Shown here piece by piece: positions 35,396 through 45,876 of a stretch of 64,000 bases of DNA; position 1 is the first letter of the stretch, and each line of letters starts with the position of its first letter. Source of the stretch: Batkoa obscura (lineage: Eukaryota; Entomophthoromycota; Entomophthoromycetes; Entomophthorales; Batkoaceae); contig JASVEC010000075.1 in assembly GCA_030770535.1 (NCBI GenBank), positions 30,838 through 94,837 on the forward strand, in the 5' to 3' direction. Under the pieces are notes generated by a model, which saw only the letters and a list, made by a program, of their open reading frames with translations, made no database searches and was not told where the DNA came from. A program made the translations under genes and the position numbers.

Positions 35396-35490
35396 ATTAG
35401 AAGCTAATCAAAATTAATCTTTATATCTATACAATTCTTTTGTTAAGTTTTGCTTTTAGTAAAATCATAAGAGACTATAGTAAGAAATAA

Positions 35491-35594
35491 ATATGGGGGT
35501 GTTTTTTTGGTTTCATTACTTTTTCTATCTTTTACACTATTTAAGCGGAAAAATTGCTAGTAAAATTCTTAAACAAAAAAACACATCCTCATAT
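35491..35594 (+). mobile_element. MITE copy
   Basis: ATAT-GGGGGTGT, TTGGTTTCATTACTTTTT, CACTATTTAAGCGG, ACATCCTC-ATAT. Confidence 0.92.
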
Positions 35595-35993
35595 GTATAA
35601 TTTCAAATAGTTAAATCAGGTAATCTAATAAAAATTACTTCAATAAGTACCACTAAAAAACCCTATCTCGTAGAGCATAAAGTATAGCACTCCAAAACAA
35701 GCGTTTTGCTGTAAAATGTTAAACAAGTTTCTATAGCTACATAATGAGATTTAATAAATTATAAATTTATTATAATAGCCAATTGAAATAAGGCTGACAT
35801 ATTATTGCTATACTAAATTTATTGTAGATAAAAGCAAGGATCAATTAAGAATTAATTAAGTAATTCAAAGCATTGAAATAAATAAGATCATCATAATGGT
35901 CTAAATAAAAAATATTTTAATCATCAAGGGTATTTAAAAAGGTATCGCTATTGGATAGAGAATTCCAATAAGCTCAACCGTAGCTGTTATCGT

Positions 35994-36602
35994 TCAAAAA
36001 ATATAATCATCAAATTGGATATCCATATCATTATCGATTTCATTGTAGATTTGATAATCAGTTAGAGAAGGAAGAGTAAAATCATCAGGTACATTGCTTT
36101 TAATAATGTTAGTATCTTTGATAGTCAAAGAGCTTAATTGTTTTTTGGGTATTTTAAATTTTAATTTAAACTTCCTTCGAAGCTTGGATAGCCAAAGGGT
36201 GTCTGCAATAAAATGAGATTGATTTAGCTCATTTGCTATTTTTTGAGCTTTCATAATAATTTTATCACTATCGTAATCTGGAGCTAATTTAAGAAATCCT
36301 TGTTCATCTTTTTCTGCGTCCTTGGTGCACCATTCAATTACTCTTTTTTCAAGTATGTTGAACTCATTTTTTCTAACACGCTTCCTTAAATCATTTTCAA
36401 CTCCTTCACTCAATGTAAGTAGTCTTTCTTTATTAGTAATGATTTTTGATACTGTACTTCTTCCTATATTAAACATATTTGAAATGTATTGATTTGTGCT
36501 TCCAGCTTTGTGTAGTCTTATTATTTCTAGCTTCTGGGTCATATCCAATACATTCCTTTCTTTATGTTTTAGTTCAGTACGTTGATTGCTAGTATTAGGC
36601 AT
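35994..36602 (-). CDS. CENP-B/pogo-type HTH protein, array member 4
   Basis: 202 residues, single exon, on the opposite strand to members 1-3. First HTH is NQYISNMFNIGRSTVSKII, then the family block LRKRVRKNEFNILEKRVIEWCTKDA, and the second HTH ends in WLSKLRRKFKLKF, where the usual Phe is Leu. The tail is short (about 45 residues) and ends in an acidic segment (NEIDNDMDIQFDDYIF). No catalytic part. A TATATATA run lies about 35-45 bp upstream of the ATG. DNA binding inferred. Confidence 0.83.
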   Translation of the reverse strand: MPNTSNQRTELKHKERNVLDMTQKLEIIRLHKAGSTNQYISNMFNIGRSTVSKIITNKERLLTLSEGVENDLRKRVRKNEFNILEKRVIEWCTKDAEKDEQGFLKLAPDYDSDKIIMKAQKIANELNQSHFIADTLWLSKLRRKFKLKFKIPKKQLSSLTIKDTNIIKSNVPDDFTLPSLTDYQIYNEIDNDMDIQFDDYIF

Positions 36603-36636
36603 TGATTTTATTTTAAATCTATTATTGTTTTGAACT

Positions 36637-36646
36637 ATATATATAT
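36637..36646 (-). promoter_or_regulatory. TATA-like box of HTH gene 4
   Basis: TATATATATA about 35 bp upstream of the start codon at 36602. Confidence 0.45.
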
Positions 36647-37559
36647 TAATGGGAGGCTATTTTATAATAGTCAAATGCTCTAATCTTATAATAAAAATTA
36701 TGAACACATATACTAATAGTATTATATTTGGTATTTGATATGTTTACAATATTATCTTATGATGCTTCATCCTTTCTGATAACTTCAATTCTTTATTAGA
36801 AGCTTCTTTTCTATAAAGAATAATTATAAAAGTTTTGATTCGCTTATCATTTTGTTTTTTTTGATAAAACTCAATAGCGGTGTAACATAATGAATTGATT
36901 ATAAGCCACATTTACTATAACTAATCAATATAGTCAATCTGTTGAGGACACAGTGACGTTCTCTCAAATTTCATCATCAGAGCTAATAACAAATATTCAA
37001 AACTTTATTTAAATTTGTCTATATTAAATGTAATATTTAACATTATTAATTCTAATTGCTTTAGAACGATATATAGATTTAAATCAATTGTTTGAGCTAT
37101 TTATAACTAAATGATTATACTATGGTTGCTATAAAAAATGCTCTTGTATAGTAGTGATATTTATTGCCATAAGAGCAAAAACATATATAAAAATTCTGAT
37201 ATTCTTGAACATTAAATCAAAAGGATATCAGAAATAATTAACTATCAACAATTATTTTGAATTTACATTGCTACCATGAAAAGCTGATATTCTATACTAC
37301 CAGAAAAATTAATACTTCTAGCCAATCAAATATAAAGAACTACTATTAGGTCAAAACTCGAATTTATTGATTTTATAGTTTCTATAAAGAAAACTAGTGA
37401 TCAAAAATGATACTTTTTATAATATAAAAAAGGTAAAATAGTCATTTGTTTTAAAATAGGACCACTTTAAACTATAGAAATTAGCCAGAGGGGCAGAAGA
37501 ATTAAGCTCAAAGCCAAAGTCTATCTCGTATTTCTATAGTAACATGTTTACGAATTTTG

Positions 37560-37910
37560 CGTTCTCTTCTTCAAATGGCAAACCTGTAGCTCAAGTTAAA
37601 ACCCGAGTTAAAAATATGGAATATTCTTTTTTGAAGAAGTGTATAATACATGGGAAATATAGCCGTTGTTTGTTTATTGGAAAATTACAAGGACTGGAAA
37701 AAAGAATGCGAAAGAAAAAATAAATGAATTTATTTGGAACTATTGTGCTCAAGACAATGCAAATTAATTTGTAATAAACATAAGGTTAAATGGATGTACC
37801 AGCCCTAAAAGGTTTATCTTCGAACAAATAACTCATAAGGCTGAAAAGTATAGTATTAGTGGCCACAACTGACTTCTAGCTTTGATCTGGATTCAAATTA
37901 CAATCTAGTT
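37560..37910 (+). pseudogene. Decayed HTH array member
   Basis: Two segments in one reading direction match the second-HTH half of the array proteins. At about 37,715-37,765 is EKINEFIWNYCAQDNAN, compared with LEKRVIEWCTKDAE in member 4. At about 37,785-37,895 is IRLNGCTSPKRF, then EQITHKAEKYSISGHN, a stop, and LLALIW, in the place of DKIIxKAKEIA...xDNxWLxxFRR. Several stops and at least one shift break it. Orientation + like members 1-3 and 6. Good evidence that the array once had more copies. Confidence 0.6.
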
Positions 37911-38259
37911 GGTTTAAGTTAATCTGAGCCTACAAAACAATTTAGTATCTATATGTAATACTTGAGACATATACTTACAAATTCAAGCTCAACAATACTC
38001 AAGTTTATGAAAGAACTTAAATAGTTGCCTAATTAACTTAAATAAGATGTATATTAATTTTTTTTCAAAGTTTATATGAAAAAAGTTCTAATCCAATAAA
38101 TATATGTTAGTGTTTTTTAATATAACTAGTAAACTTATATATATGAATTACATATACAATATTTAATAAAACTTTCCATAAGCAAAAAATGTTATAGGTT
38201 TTTGTGTTTAATCAAATGTTTCAAAAATCTTTGTGCTAGATTTAAGATAAATATTAAGC

Positions 38260-38365
38260 CTGTGAGGATGTATTTTTATGTTCAAGAATTTCACTAACAA
38301 ATTTTCTACTCAAATAGCGCTTAAAAAACGGAAAAATAATGAACCCAAAAAAAACAGCCCCCTGT
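38260..38365 (-). mobile_element. MITE copy, CTGT subtype, CTGT duplication
   Basis: Left CTGT-GAGGATGT, right ACAGCCCC-CTGT. The unusual non-AT target duplicated exactly is the clearest single proof of a 4-bp duplication. Confidence 0.93.
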
Positions 38366-38605
38366 AATATAAAAGTTCAATGATAAAATTATTATCACTC
38401 TGTTTTGGAAATTTATCATTAATCAAAAATTTTATTAATTTAATACTTATGGGCAATACTTTTGTTATAATATAGCGTTAGACTCTGTCAATGGTAATTA
38501 GAGTTGGTTTCATGAATCTATATCTCGCAATTACTGATGTTTAGTGATTCCTTCAACACTACTATAAATAATCTCCACAAAATGAAATAATTTATGACTA
38601 AATGG

Positions 38606-39100
38606 CTATTCAGAATCATGGTATTTAGATATAAAATCGTCTTTATTTAATATAATATACTTATTTTTTCTATATCTCTTTTCACTCATCTTAAACTTTA
38701 GCTTATACTTCCTACGAAATCTAATAAGCCAACTATTATCAATAGTCAAATTATTGATGCTTAGCTCTTCCAATAAAGTTTTTGCCTTATTTGCAATAAC
38801 GTCTCCTGTGATATCCTCATTTAATCTTAGGAAGTTATCAGTCGTTAATATAGCGCCTTCGGAGCAAAGTTGTAGCAGTCGATTTTCCAGATGGTTATAT
38901 CCCGTTAACCGAATCCTTTTCCTTAATTTATTAAATACACCTTCCTTAAGTAACTTGATTTTATCCTTATTCAAAATGATTTTAGTTACCGTACTTCTCC
39001 CAATCTTGAATTGCTCAGCAATAGTTTTATGGGGAAAGCCTTGGTCAGCTTGTTTAATAATTTCTAATTTGGTGGATATATCAATAGCTTTACGGCTCAT
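38606..39100 (-). CDS. CENP-B/pogo-type HTH protein, array member 5
   Basis: 164 residues, the shortest member, consisting almost solely of the double HTH: SRKAIDISTKLEIIKQADQG, HKTIAEQFKIGRSTVTKII, LRKRIRLTGYNHLENRLLQLCSEGA, and WLIRFRRKYKLKF, followed by a 25-residue basic tail. With member 6 it forms a subgroup: both begin MSR(K/R), read EGVFNKLRKR(I/V)R, have C(S/T)EGAIL in place of C(T/A)KDA, and FRRKYKL. A protein of only the binding domain could compete for sites with longer members; this is inference. It may alternatively be a truncated gene, though the frame is fully intact. Confidence 0.82.
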   Translation of the reverse strand: MSRKAIDISTKLEIIKQADQGFPHKTIAEQFKIGRSTVTKIILNKDKIKLLKEGVFNKLRKRIRLTGYNHLENRLLQLCSEGAILTTDNFLRLNEDITGDVIANKAKTLLEELSINNLTIDNSWLIRFRRKYKLKFKMSEKRYRKNKYIILNKDDFISKYHDSE

Positions 39101-41658
39101 TTTGATTACATCTATGTAAAATAAGCCAATCTTTTTTAAGCTGATTTTGTATATTAGACTGTTTATATAATGTTAAACTGTTCCTTAATCCTCATGCTTT
39201 GAAGTTGTGAATAATATTTATATTTAGAATATTTCATACAACCATTGCTAATTTTTACAGAAAATGTTTTCATATTGATGCTTTACTGTCGATATTCATT
39301 CCAAAGAACTTCATATAAGTTACTCTAAAACTCAAAATTATTATTTGGTTATTAAAAATACCTCTTTGATTATGCTTTTTGTTACTTTTCGATAACCCAT
39401 ATTTGCTTTTCATCTTAAATTTTGTAGCTCTTTCATTTAACTCTACATAATATATATTATTAAAATGCTTAATATTTTACAAAAGAGAAAAAATGGATAA
39501 TAAACGAAACTATGTAGAATGCTTATACGCTAAAGTAACTCCTCTTGATATAATAGTAAAATATTTTAGGGAAATGAAATGTGAATTTTTTGAGGCAGAG
39601 TAATTAATTAAAATGAACTTTAGCTATTCACATATTGCGAAGTGACTAGTACCATTATTAAATGAATGGACTTTACCTGAGCTATTGGTTTATGTTTCGA
39701 GAGGTAGCAAAATTTATCTAAATAAAAAATAGAGGAGGTACTGATATAGGTAAAAAACCAAAAATGAGGCTCATGTGAAGCCTAAAAAGCAAAGGTATAA
39801 ATAATAGGAACGTTCTAAAACCTGATGATACAAATTAATAGGAAAGGGAAAAAGTAAAGACAGTAATTTATTAAGCTAAATCAAATTTAACAGTCAAACC
39901 CTTCATATAACTAGAAAAGGAAAATTTAGTTGTTTATCTTTCCCATAGGGGCACTTAGGGGCTACATATAACTAAAAAAACCATATTATTTAATTCCAAC
40001 TTAATCTGTCAATTTTAGGAAAAATATCAAACCGCAATTTTTATAAAATACAAAAACGTTAGCTAAAAAAAGTGAAATTATATCTATAGTTTAGGTTTCA
40101 TCATTTGTTCTGTTATTTAAAACTATAGCAAAAGGTTTTTTGGCTTTAAGTTTATATGGCTTCTGTAATTATTGGGTTATCATATAAGAATATAGCATAT
40201 AAACTATTCTAAATAGTATATTATCTCCCGCTATAATATTACACTTCTTTGAAATATTGAATAATTAATCTAATTAAAAATATATCTCTTTTTAATATAT
40301 TTTATTCAGGTTTTTTTTGAAAAATTGCGTTTAATACAGTTGACACTTTCAATACCATATACTATCATTATTTATACTCAATGTTTGGCCTTTATTTATT
40401 TTTTTTGACCCATATAATATATGGTAATTTTTACTGCTGTCATATCTTCTAAAGGATGGGGATCCTGTAAATATAACAAAGTCATAGTATAAGAAGATAT
40501 TATATTATCATCTTCAATTGCAGAGACCAATGCCTTTTCAAATAAACTTTTGATTTGATTTTTGTTTAAATTATACTTTGTAGATTAATTTTTAACAGCA
40601 ACTTGATTTTAAAATTTGGACTCAATCTTTATTTGGTTCTTAATTTGGTATATATTAAAAGCAATAGGATCACATATCATAGTTTGGCCGTTTTAAAATG
40701 ATTAATTTTAATACATAGAAGAACAATATTTCTATTTAGAAATAGGCTTCAAAGGTAATTCAAAGGTAGTAGTTGATTTAATCTGGCTTTTTTAGTTTTA
40801 TTCTTTCCAAAAAGGAATACCAAACTATTTATAAAATTCAAGAAATCCTACTTAATTATATATATGTTTGGGGTGTTTTTTCTGAATATAAAATTAATTG
40901 TGTATGATATTGTAGACAAAAAGATCCTGTACGTTTTATTGGTGAAGAAAGCTATTGGATACAAAAGCAAAGAATATTATAAGTAGCATTACATATGATT
41001 ACAGTCAAAGGCCATTAAAGAATATAATGGTTGCGTTCTTATCAGGTTTTTGAACTTTAGTATTTTAGTTATCATTCAAATAATTACATTAGAACAAAAC
41101 AGGAATCTCAAAGTCCCCCTATTTTGATTATTTGTACGCAACAAAAGTTAAAATAATACAGCTCAATTGCTAAATTATATAAAATCAGTAGTCAGTCATG
41201 TCAGAATCCGATATATAATCATCTTTAACAATGTTATCATAATATTACACTATTGTTGAGAAATAAAAGGTTTACACAAGTCAGTAATAAAGAAGATCGA
41301 ATGGGAATAACCATAAATTTATAGTAACATCTATAAGAACATTTAACGTGCCTAAATGACAATCTAATAGTGATTAAAGTAAAAGAAAAGGTGACCAAAT
41401 TTAAAGTATTTTATACAAAGTAATGTAAAATAATCCTTGGAAGAGAAATTCCTTAATTAAATAAAATATTTTAATCGAAGTGTTTAAATTATTTAAAGCA
41501 GGGAATAAAAAACAATGGTTCTTATCAATAGCAATACTTTTCTTTACTTGTTATTAATATTTACTCTAATAATTACACATAAAATTTAGGATTTCCAAAT
41601 ATATATAAGCGAAAAGCCAGTACAAACTTCAAAAGGTTTTAGTTTTTAAAAAATAATT
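39101..41658. other. Region between divergent HTH genes 5 and 6
   Basis: 2.6 kb without MITEs. A 36-codon frame at 39,493 (VTPLDIIVKYF) faintly recalls the first HTH but is too weak to call. A fragment TATGTTTGGGGTGTTTTTT near 40,864 recalls a MITE end. Nothing else supported. Confidence 0.5.
41602..41610 (+). promoter_or_regulatory. TATA-like box of HTH gene 6
   Basis: TATATAAGC, identical to the box before HTH gene 2, here 57 bp before the ATG. Confidence 0.5.
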
Positions 41659-42636
41659 ATGTCTCGTAGGTTCGTAGATTTAGATACCAAATTAAATATT
41701 ATTAAACTAGCCGAAAAGGGATTATCACACAAAGACATTGCTAACCATTATGATATTGGAAGGAGTACAGTGACAAATATAGTTTTAAACAAAAGTAAGG
41801 TGGAGAATATCAAGGAGGGAGTTTTCAATAAATTGAGAAAAAGAGTGCGTGCTACAGAATATGATGATTTGGAAAATCGAGTACTTCAATTCTGTACAGA
41901 AGGAGCTATACTTATGTCTAATGGAATACTTAAACTTAGAGATGACATTGATGGTGATATTATTATAAATAAAACAAAAGAGCTACTAAAAACACTAAAT
42001 AATGATGGTATTGTTATTAATAATAACTGGTTAGCTAAGTTTAGAAGAAAGTATAAGCTCGCTTTCAAAATAATCAAAAAAAGAATGGACCCTAAAGATA
42101 ACTGCATATCTTATGGGGAGTACATAATTGAACCTGATGTCTCTAAATATCCTTTAAATAATTACCAGCATAGCTCAAACCTAAGCAATTCATATCCCAA
42201 TAGCGACTCCTTTAATGACAACCCAGTGTTACCAATAGTAACATATCCAGAGTTTGTTGGTACAAATGTAACAGGTTCCAATATACATCAAAGTAGTACT
42301 GAAATTCATGGAAGATTTAATAGTCATATATATAAAGACCATATGCCAAACAATTTTACATATGCGAACTCTCTTGGCCTTGTTTCAAATATTGATAATA
42401 GTTATAGTGCAGCTAGTTTACTACATCCTAATTACCGGTCTTTCCCGCTAGTAATAACCAGTAAACCAATCCATGTTTTAAATGTTCCGTACAACTATAC
42501 TAATCTAAGCTCGCCTACTCTTTCTTTTTCAAATAATTCTTTAGACCAGTTTAATAATCATATAGTTCCTTCAAATTTTACTACTAATGAAGTTTGTAAC
42601 TACTACTATATAAACACCTCAACCACTAGGATTTGA
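41659..42636 (+). CDS. CENP-B/pogo-type HTH protein, array member 6
   Basis: 325 residues, single exon. The DNA-binding half is very like member 5 (HKDIANHYDIGRSTVTNIV; EGVFNKLRKRVRATEYDDLENRVLQFCTEGA; WLAKFRRKYKLAF). The tail of about 175 residues is Ser/Asn/Pro/Tyr-rich with repeated short hydrophobic patches (ASLLHPNYRSFPLVI; LSSPTLSFSNNSL) and ends STTRI. No catalytic domain. It is divergent from member 5, 2.6 kb away, with opposite orientation, so the pair is probably an inverted duplication. Role inferred as sequence-specific DNA binding. Confidence 0.85.
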   Translation: MSRRFVDLDTKLNIIKLAEKGLSHKDIANHYDIGRSTVTNIVLNKSKVENIKEGVFNKLRKRVRATEYDDLENRVLQFCTEGAILMSNGILKLRDDIDGDIIINKTKELLKTLNNDGIVINNNWLAKFRRKYKLAFKIIKKRMDPKDNCISYGEYIIEPDVSKYPLNNYQHSSNLSNSYPNSDSFNDNPVLPIVTYPEFVGTNVTGSNIHQSSTEIHGRFNSHIYKDHMPNNFTYANSLGLVSNIDNSYSAASLLHPNYRSFPLVITSKPIHVLNVPYNYTNLSSPTLSFSNNSLDQFNNHIVPSNFTTNEVCNYYYINTSTTRI

Positions 42637-42825
42637 TTTTTCGGTTTAATCTTTCATTCTAACTTCGAATTTTACCTACCCTATAGGTACTCTTTCTTTT
42701 ACTTTATACTATCTAAAGTTAATTTTTGTTGAAAAGTTTGAGAGGATAGAATCCTCAAGTAATCAGTCATCTATTGTTTTTAGCTTTAATTTTTCAAAAT
42801 GAAGTAGTTTGTTTTTTATTTAAGT

Positions 42826-42916
42826 ATATAGGGATGTTTTTTTGATTTCCTTGCTTTTTTCATTTTTTAAGCACTATTTCAGCTGAAAGATTAGTAAAAT
42901 TCTTAAACAATAAAAG
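42826..42916 (+). mobile_element. MITE copy, right end lost
   Basis: ATAT-AGGGATGT, centre AAGCACTATTTCAGCTG, TAAAATTCTTAAACAA, then the terminal TIR is missing. Confidence 0.8.
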
Positions 42917-43399
42917 TCAGAATTTATCACTAAATTCAGTTACCATAGTCACTATTACATATGTAATACTCTTAAATTTAATTTCAAGAAGGTTTTATCG
43001 ATTGAATCCTGTATAATAGACAACATAATGCTTTTTCCCACTTTTTTATAGAATCTAGAGTAAAAAGAGTATATTTACTACTTCTAATGATAAGGATGAG
43101 ATAAACATATTTAATTTTGATACTAAATATTAACTCAATTACAAAGGCTTCTTTATTGAAATACAATTTATTCATTTTCAAAAAATAAATAATAGTAGTA
43201 TAGCACTAGGGTTTTTTTTTCTGATAATTTTTATACTACAATAACATAATACTAGATAAATCAGATAAATATTTAGTTATTTTTAGTTGTTTATATCCTT
43301 ATGATTTAGTTGGCATTATAATATTTCTAACTTTTGTACAGTTTATCAAAAATAAAATAAAATAAAATAACTTATAACTTTGCTAGTTTTATGACATAT

Positions 43400-43502
43400 A
43401 TATAGGGATGTTTTTTTTTATTTAATTACTTTCCCGTTTTTTAAGCGCTACTTGAGTGGAAAGATTGTTAGTAAAATTGTTAAAAAAAATACATCCCTAT
43501 AT
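43400..43502 (+). mobile_element. MITE copy
   Basis: ATAT-AGGGATGT ... ACATCCCT-ATAT; both outermost bases changed together (A/T instead of G/C), keeping the terminal pairing. Confidence 0.9.
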
Positions 43503-44382
43503 GTAATTTTTTTAACTAAGAATTTTTTTATAATATTTATTTTGATTTGCAGATTGATTTTTTCTGAAAGTTAGTGTGCAATATGATTGGTTAAAACATG
43601 GCTTCAATTTTTGATCATTATTAAGCTGAGATCTCAACAAATGTTATAAAATCAATCAATCTGTAATCCAATTTCAACAATATAAACTAATGATGCTTAA
43701 CAAATAAACACTGTAATTAACAGCCGAATAAAGTAAGTGTTTATTCCATAATCTTTTGATATTGATAAGAAATAGGATCTTCATGTTATAGATAGCAATA
43801 ATTAAAAAGTTACTAGTTATTATGAAATAATAAGTGTATTTATTAAAAATATAGGAATTTAGTAGTACTTTTGTTTAAACAAAGGTTAAAAGACATAAAA
43901 TAAAAGCTATATATCAAAACTAATTGATCAAATATATTGGTGAGTGCTCAAAAGTTGGAGAACGTAAACTTTTTATTAAAAAATCCTTAATATGTTTGAT
44001 CCTAATACACTATCACATCAAATAACGTTTTGGGTAAATAAAATTTTGAAGTTATAAAAAAATTAATTGAATTTCTTGATTACTTCCAAATATAGTTATA
44101 CAACTAATAATCATTATAGGCTGTTACTATTCTATTGCGAGATAATTGTTTGTTCATTTAAAAAATATTTTTTGCTAAAACCAAGTCAAAACGTTAAATT
44201 TAGACTATGAAAAAATTAAACAAGTAAATAACTAGCTCTTAAAACTACCACAAATCAGATCGTAATAGTGTTGTAACAGTCGTAAAGAATAAATAATTCA
44301 TAAATTCTACAAAACAATATAAAAACAAAATCCAAGTCAAAATCATTTTTATTTTTATTTTTATTTTTTTTAAATATTAAGG

Positions 44383-44685
44383 ATGAAATTCTCTGGTAGT
44401 ATTTTAGTCCTATTAAACTTAAGTTTATTACTTGGTAAACCAGTGAAAAAGCATGTCAATCCAGAAGGAATAAATTATAGATCAATCCCAGAAGATGATC
44501 CCGGTTCTGAGTTCCTTTCTCCTGTACCTGAATATAAAGCTGGTCCCTGTTCCGTCAATGTGGATTTTGCAGTTTGTGCTGATTTTTCAAATATCAATCA
44601 ATGTATTGATGGCAATTGGTCTTCTAGTCCTTGTGAACAAGGTAAAATTTGTCAAATTACAAGCTTTGGTCATAGGTGTTCTTAA
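44383..44685 (+). CDS. Small secreted Cys-rich protein, CBM19-like chitin-binding
   Basis: 100 residues. A signal peptide is evident (MKFSGSILVLLNLSLLLG, cleavage near residue 18-20), then a short charged spacer, then a compact module with six cysteines: GPCSVNVDFAVCADFSNIN, QCIDGNWSSSPCEQGKIC and GHRC. The spacing and the C-x-NGxW...C-x-xGxxC arrangement resemble carbohydrate-binding module family 19, found at the end of some fungal chitinases and in secreted chitin-binding proteins. There is no enzymatic domain, so a free-standing wall-binding or effector-like protein is plausible. Single exon; homopolymeric TTTTTA tract just before the ATG. The CBM19 assignment is by pattern and is moderate. 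Confidence 0.7.
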   Translation: MKFSGSILVLLNLSLLLGKPVKKHVNPEGINYRSIPEDDPGSEFLSPVPEYKAGPCSVNVDFAVCADFSNINQCIDGNWSSSPCEQGKICQITSFGHRCS

Positions 44686-45252
44686 TATCTTAATAAATAC
44701 ACTCTTTATAAGTTTATTGAAGGTTGTCCATATGGTGTTGAATTGTTTTAATTTACAGGCTATAGATTCGCAACTTCACTTTATGAAGTTGCGAGTTCTC
44801 TTAATAAAATTGCAAGTAGTGTTATAAGTTTGTTTTTCTAAAGTCAATTAATTAATCAATTTGGACACCTTCATATTGGTATTTAAATTAATCAAGTTTT
44901 CAATAAATTGATAAATAAAGTAATACGATGATTTTTATTTTGAAATAGACTTTAGCATGAGTATGTTTTAATTTTATCTAAAATAAACTTTGAAACATTA
45001 TTTTAGACTTAAGTTGTTTTTTACTGTCCAGTTGTATTTGTTACTAACTCTGGTTTTGATTTTGACTATAATTATAGAAATAAATACAAAAATAGAACTA
45101 AAATAGTTACCGAGCACTATCGCCATGTAAGTTAATTATTATATTATTATAAACTATATCAAAGATTTAAACTGATAGCTCAAAAATAATAGCTTTATTT
45201 TATCCCAATATTAAACTTACCACATGCAATAAACTTGTATCTAAATCTGATC
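44686..45252. other. Intergenic region between convergent genes
   Basis: 567 bp with an inverted repeat at about 44,768-44,795 (GCAACTTCA then TGAAGTTGC), a hairpin that could act in 3' end formation of the secreted-protein gene. Nothing else. Confidence 0.4.
44768..44795. repeat. Short perfect inverted repeat (hairpin)
   Basis: GCAACTTCA, a short spacer, then TGAAGTTGC, about 85 bp downstream of the secreted-protein stop codon. Role unknown. Confidence 0.6.
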
Positions 45253-45876
45253 TTATTGCCTATTCAACTTATCTAGTAAACTCTGCTTACTAACTTGAAT
45301 CCACCTAACATCATCAATCTCATATTTTACCGTATCATAACTTACACCCCCTATAACCAACTTCTCATTACTATTGATCAGCTTTGCTTTACCTACTTTC
45401 TCTAACCAACCTATCATCGGTTTATTTGTATTTAGAGTTTCAAAAGTTACTCTCTTTAACACTAGTTCTTCAAAAGCAATAACTGATAGCTGATAAATAC
45501 ATTCAGTGCCAAACTTTTGATCAAAATAAGTAGATTCTATAATTAAACCTAAATTACAACTACTTTCTTTATAATCAATTGCAGTAAGACATCCAGCTCC
45601 TATTTTTTTCCTACTTTCTTTGGATACTAATATATAATTCTTTCGAACTCCTTGTTGTTCTTCTGAGATTTGATGGGTTACTAAGTTCCTATAGTCGCTG
45701 TCTTCCCATCCAGAAGTTATAATTGATATCCATGGTAAATAGCTCATACTGACAGTATCTTGGTATATTTTTTTTATATATAAATAATCATCTGGATGAA
45801 GTGAGGTTAAGTCCAGTCTTAGTTGGATTAGTTGCATCTTTTGTGAAATTATTAATGAATAAAGAAAATTGGTCAT
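45253..45876 (-). CDS. GNAT-family N-acetyltransferase (RimJ/RimL-like)
   Basis: Up to 207 residues, single exon. The order of elements fits the RimJ/RimL branch of GNAT: LTSLHPDDYLYIKKIYQDT at the start, SKESRKKIGAGCLTAIDYKESSCNLGLIIESTYFDQKFGTECIYQLSVIAFEELVLKRVTFET as the acetyl-CoA-binding core (the strand-loop-helix QKFGTECIYQL sits where the Q/RxxGxG/A motif is expected, in altered form), then NTNKPMIGWLEKVG, like the NxxSxxxxEKxGF region. The substrate is not readable; relatives acetylate protein N termini, amino acids or antibiotics. The start may be the inner ATG at 45837 (MQLIQLRLDL), which better fits the family's N terminus. Confidence 0.72.
   Translation of the reverse strand: MTNFLYSLIISQKMQLIQLRLDLTSLHPDDYLYIKKIYQDTVSMSYLPWISIITSGWEDSDYRNLVTHQISEEQQGVRKNYILVSKESRKKIGAGCLTAIDYKESSCNLGLIIESTYFDQKFGTECIYQLSVIAFEELVLKRVTFETLNTNKPMIGWLEKVGKAKLINSNEKLVIGGVSYDTVKYEIDDVRWIQVSKQSLLDKLNRQ

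Larger units (their letters stand above)
34786..35993. other. Intergenic region between convergent HTH genes 3 and 4
   Basis: 1.2 kb with two MITE copies 95 bp apart in the same orientation. Nothing else. Confidence 0.6.
36603..38605. other. Region between HTH genes 4 and 5
   Basis: 2 kb containing a decayed array member (37,560-37,910) and one MITE (38,260-38,365). Confidence 0.6.
42637..44382. other. Intergenic region beyond the HTH array
   Basis: 1.7 kb with two MITE copies (one 3'-truncated) and an AAAAT simple repeat at 43,350-43,372. No gene. Confidence 0.6.

Noticed and set aside
39493-39603. 36-codon frame MDNKRNYVECLY... near HTH gene 5
   Set aside because: VTPLDIIVKYF recalls the first HTH (HKDIAKHF) but lacks GRSTV and everything after; too weak to call a remnant.
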